Shown piece after piece: positions 61,644 through 64,000 of a DNA stretch of 64,000 nt (position 1 is the first letter of the stretch; each line of letters begins with the position of its first letter). The stretch is from contig NZ_BAABBA010000009.1 in assembly GCF_039537705.1 (NCBI RefSeq), positions 124,001 through 188,000 of the forward strand. Reading direction: 5' to 3'. The notes beneath the pieces are model-generated. The model saw only the letters and a program-made list of their open reading frames with translations, was not told the origin of the DNA and made no database searches. The position numbers and the translations under genes were made by a program. The DNA is from Georgenia daeguensis. GTDB taxonomy: Bacteria; Actinomycetota; Actinomycetes; Actinomycetales; Actinomycetaceae.

Positions 61644-62333
61644 GTGATCAGATTCGAGAACGTCTCCAAGGTCTACGCCCGGGGTGCACGCCCCGCGCTG
61701 GACCAGGTCAGCCTGGAGATCGAGCGCGGCGAGTTCGTCTTCCTCGTCGGCGCCTCCGGCTCCGGCAAGTCCACCTTCCTCAACCTCGTCCTGCGCCAGG
61801 AGCGGCCGACGTCCGGGCAGATCTACGCCCTGGGCAAGGAGCTCTCGCAGGTCTCGCGGTGGAAGGTGCCGCACCTGCGCCGTCAGATCGGCACGGTGTT
61901 CCAGGACTTCCAGCTGCTGAGCAACAAGACCGTCTTCGAGAACGTCGCGATCGCCCCGCAGGTCATCGGCAAGCCGCGCCACCACATCCTCAGCGCCGTC
62001 CCCGAGGTCCTCGAGCTCGTGGGACTGGACGGCAAGGAGAAGCGCCTTCCGCACGAGCTCTCCGGCGGTGAGCAGCAGCGCGTGGCGATCGCCCGCGCGA
62101 TGGTCAACCGTCCCGCCGTCCTCCTGGCCGACGAGCCCACCGGGAACCTCGACCCCACGACCTCGATCGGAATCATGCGCCTGCTCGACCGCATCAACCG
62201 CACCGGCACCACGATCGTCATGGCCACCCACGACGACGAGATCGTCGACCAGATGCGCAAGCGCGTCGTCGAGCTCTCGGGCGGCGTGATGGTGCGCGAC
62301 CAGTCCCGCGGCGTCTACGGCGCGAGCCGGTAG
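61644..62333 (+). CDS. ftsE: Cell division ATP-binding protein FtsE
   Basis: The 229-residue ATPase has Walker A GASGSGKST near residue 37, the signature LSGGEQQRVAIARAMV near 139 and Walker B VLLADEPTGNLD near 158. FtsE works with the membrane protein FtsX to activate peptidoglycan hydrolases at the division site; it does not transport a substrate. The GTG at 61644 gives MIRFENVSKVYA, the family's normal start. FtsX follows after 10 bp. Confidence 0.95.
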   Translation: MIRFENVSKVYARGARPALDQVSLEIERGEFVFLVGASGSGKSTFLNLVLRQERPTSGQIYALGKELSQVSRWKVPHLRRQIGTVFQDFQLLSNKTVFENVAIAPQVIGKPRHHILSAVPEVLELVGLDGKEKRLPHELSGGEQQRVAIARAMVNRPAVLLADEPTGNLDPTTSIGIMRLLDRINRTGTTIVMATHDDEIVDQMRKRVVELSGGVMVRDQSRGVYGASR

Positions 62334-62343
62334 GGGCGGACCC

Positions 62344-63258
62344 GTGCGACTTCGGTTCGTCCTGTCCCAGACCTTCCAGGGCCTCTCGCGGAACCTGGCG
62401 ATGACCGTCTCGGTCATCCTTGTCACCTTCGTCTCGCTCACGTTCGTCGGGGCGGCCGCCCTGCTCCAGATCCAGGTCGGCAACCTCAAGAACGACTGGT
62501 ACGACAAGGTCGAGGTCTCCGCCTTCATGTGCCCGGCCAACTCCGCGACCCCCGCGTGCGCGGGCGGCGAGGCCACCCAGGAGCAGGTCGACGCCATCGG
62601 CGAGCTGCTCGCGTCCGAGAGCATGGCGCCCTACGTCGACGAGGTGTACCTCGAGTCCAAGGAGGACGCCTTCGAGGCGTTCCAGGAGCAGATGGCGGAC
62701 ACGGTCTGGGCGCAGTCCCTCACCGTGGAGCAGATGCAGGTCTCCTACCGGGTCAAGCTCGTCGACCCCGAGCAGTACCAGATCGTCGCCGACGAGCTCG
62801 AGGGCCGTCCCGGCGTCGAGGTGGTGGTGGACCAGCGCGAGCAGCTCGAGCCGCTGTTCCTGATCCTCAACCGCACCACCCTGCTCTCGGTCGGGCTCGC
62901 CGGCGTCATGATCGTCACCGCGGTCCTGCTCATCACGACGACGATCCGCCTCTCCGCGATGTCCCGCCGCCGCGAGACCGGCATCATGCGGCTCGTCGGC
63001 GCGTCGAACCTCTTCATCCAGCTGCCGTTCATGCTCGAGGGGGCGATCGCCGCGCTGATCGGCGCCGTCCTCGCGGTCGGCGGGCTGTTCCTCGGCGTGC
63101 GCTACCTCGTGGAGGACTGGCTCGCCGGCTCCACGCCGTGGGTGCAGTTCGTCGACACCGGCGACGTGCTCACCGTCGCCCCGTTCCTCGTCCTCGCCGC
63201 GATCCTGCTCGCCGGCATCAGCTCGATCGTGACCCTCGGTCGCTACACGAAGGTGTGA
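62344..63258 (+). CDS. ftsX: Cell division membrane protein FtsX
   Basis: The 304-residue protein has a first membrane helix (NLAMTVSVILVTFVSLTFVGAAALL), a large extracytoplasmic domain with two Cys (FMCPANSATPACAGG) and three C-terminal helices (LLSVGLAGVMIVTAVLLITT; AAALIGAVLAVGGLF-like; VAPFLVLAAILLAGI). It passes the ATPase cycle of FtsE to a cell-wall hydrolase outside. The following gene encodes a coiled-coil secreted protein that is a probable partner. Confidence 0.94.
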   Translation: MRLRFVLSQTFQGLSRNLAMTVSVILVTFVSLTFVGAAALLQIQVGNLKNDWYDKVEVSAFMCPANSATPACAGGEATQEQVDAIGELLASESMAPYVDEVYLESKEDAFEAFQEQMADTVWAQSLTVEQMQVSYRVKLVDPEQYQIVADELEGRPGVEVVVDQREQLEPLFLILNRTTLLSVGLAGVMIVTAVLLITTTIRLSAMSRRRETGIMRLVGASNLFIQLPFMLEGAIAALIGAVLAVGGLFLGVRYLVEDWLAGSTPWVQFVDTGDVLTVAPFLVLAAILLAGISSIVTLGRYTKV

Positions 63259-63259
63259 G

Positions 63260-64000
63260 GTGAACCCCGTGCGCCGTCCTTCTCCCGCCCCCCGCGCCGC
63301 CCGACGTCCGATCCGCGCGCTCGGCAGCGCTGTCGCCGCCGCGCTCGTGGCGCTGAGCCTCGGTGCCGTCGGAGCGGTGGCGCACGCGGACTCCCGGGAC
63401 GACCTGGTGCGCGAGCAGGAGCGCAACGAGGCGGAGCGCGAGAAGGTCGAGTCCTCGCTCGAGGGCGTCGACGCCGACCTCGCCGCCACCTACCTCAAGC
63501 TCGAGGACGCCAAGGCCAAGCTGCCCGTCGCCCAGGAGAAGCTGGCCGCCGCCGAGAAGGCGCTGGCCGCGGCCGAGCGGAAGCAGGAGCAGGTGGCCGG
63601 CCGCCTCGACCTCGCCGAGGCCGAGTCCGCGGCCCTGGAGGCCGACCTCGCCGCCGGGGCGAAGGAGATCGACTCGACCCGCGCCGCCATGGGTGAGCTC
63701 GCCCGCAGCACCTACCGCGGCGACAACGCCGTCACCACCCTCGAGGTGGTGCTCGACTCCTCCTCCACCGACGACTTCCTCCAGAGCTACGCCGTCATGG
63801 GCTCGGCCGTGCGCTCCCAGACTCAGGTGCTCGACGACCTGGAGACCGCCTCCGCCGTCGCCCGCAACCAGCAGGAGCGGCAGACCGCGGTGACCGCGCG
63901 CATCGGCGAGCTCAAGGCTGAGGCGGACGCCGCCGTCGTCGCGGCCGACGAGGCCCGCGCCGCGGCCGCCGACCACAAGGCCGAGATCGAGAAGATCCAG
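63260..64000 (+). CDS. Secreted coiled-coil peptidoglycan hydrolase-like protein, partial
   Basis: The frame is open to the window edge (247 residues seen). A long signal peptide (RAARRPIRALGSAVAAALVALSLGAVGAVAHA) is followed by a coiled coil (REQERNEAEREKVESSLEG, AKLPVAQEKLAAAEKALAAA) and a linker with TYRGDNAVTTLEVVLDSSSTDDFLQSYAVMGSAV, typical of the N-terminal half of FtsEX-regulated hydrolases such as RipC and EnvC. The catalytic domain (NlpC/P60 or M23) would be past the edge and is not seen. The GTG at 63260 lies 2 bp after ftsX stop; 63269 is an alternative. Confidence 0.82.
   Translation, partial: MNPVRRPSPAPRAARRPIRALGSAVAAALVALSLGAVGAVAHADSRDDLVREQERNEAEREKVESSLEGVDADLAATYLKLEDAKAKLPVAQEKLAAAEKALAAAERKQEQVAGRLDLAEAESAALEADLAAGAKEIDSTRAAMGELARSTYRGDNAVTTLEVVLDSSSTDDFLQSYAVMGSAVRSQTQVLDDLETASAVARNQQERQTAVTARIGELKAEADAAVVAADEARAAAADHKAEIEKIQ

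Overview
The window is high-GC DNA (mostly GTG/ATG starts, frequent 4-bp stop/start overlaps, no tRNA, rRNA, insertion sequence, prophage or CRISPR seen). Gene content and order point to an actinobacterium, probably Micrococcales (Georgenia/Cellulomonas-like); that placement is inference. Many blocks have the same gene order as in Mycobacterium, which I recall from known genomes and did not search.

Layout. 1-1.4 kb: the start of a DUF222/HNH-type gene running off the left edge. 1.6-5.9 kb: phospho-sugar mutase and purine nucleoside phosphorylase, divergent from an LpdA-type flavoprotein. 6-9.9 kb: dapE, a LOG-family protein, a DUF3117 protein and a leucyl aminopeptidase. 9.9-17.9 kb: O-methyltransferase, then the envelope-stress block sigE / zinc anti-sigma / htrA / tatB, then mrp, a DUF1003 protein and an MgtE-N/CBS protein on the other strand. 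18-24.4 kb: stress-type membrane protein, sugar isomerase-like protein, aminopeptidase P, PHP phosphoesterase, MarC protein and class III aminotransferase. 24.5-35.1 kb: DEAD-box helicase, ferritin-like protein, DUF3107, a secreted DUF3152 metzincin-like protein and an AdnA/AdnB helicase-nuclease pair. 35.2-42.5 kb: a kinase-fold protein that has lost catalytic residues, DUF998 protein, adenylate cyclase/ATPase fusion, mycothiol-dependent-type enzyme and lipoprotein.

42.6-50.9 kb is the most interesting accessory region. One minus-strand operon encodes a sugar ABC importer (binding lipoprotein, double ATPase, two permeases), split DhaK and DhaL kinase subunits and a beta-hydroxyacid-dehydrogenase-like reductase. 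A divergent DeoR/GlpR regulator faces it across a promoter with a perfect inverted repeat. No PTS partner (DhaM) is present, and both kinase subunits deviate at signature residues. I read it as an import-phosphorylate-reduce pathway for a small keto-sugar whose identity is open.

51.4-56.2 kb is a compact Tad pilus operon (TadA, TadB, TadC, Flp-like, two TadE-like, one TadG-like) without visible TadZ or prepilin peptidase, followed by a coiled-coil gene. 57.2-64 kb: CBU_0592-like membrane protein, LysR regulator, Bcr/CflA efflux pump, prfB, ftsE, ftsX and the start of a coiled-coil cell-wall hydrolase-like gene, the last three fitting the FtsEX-hydrolase division module.

Two themes recur outside genes. 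At least eleven genes have a TANNNT box 6-8 nt before the start codon, the signature of leaderless transcripts. Many intergenic gaps hold short direct repeats (7, 20, 32, 39, 41 and 55 bp spacing), each with its own sequence.
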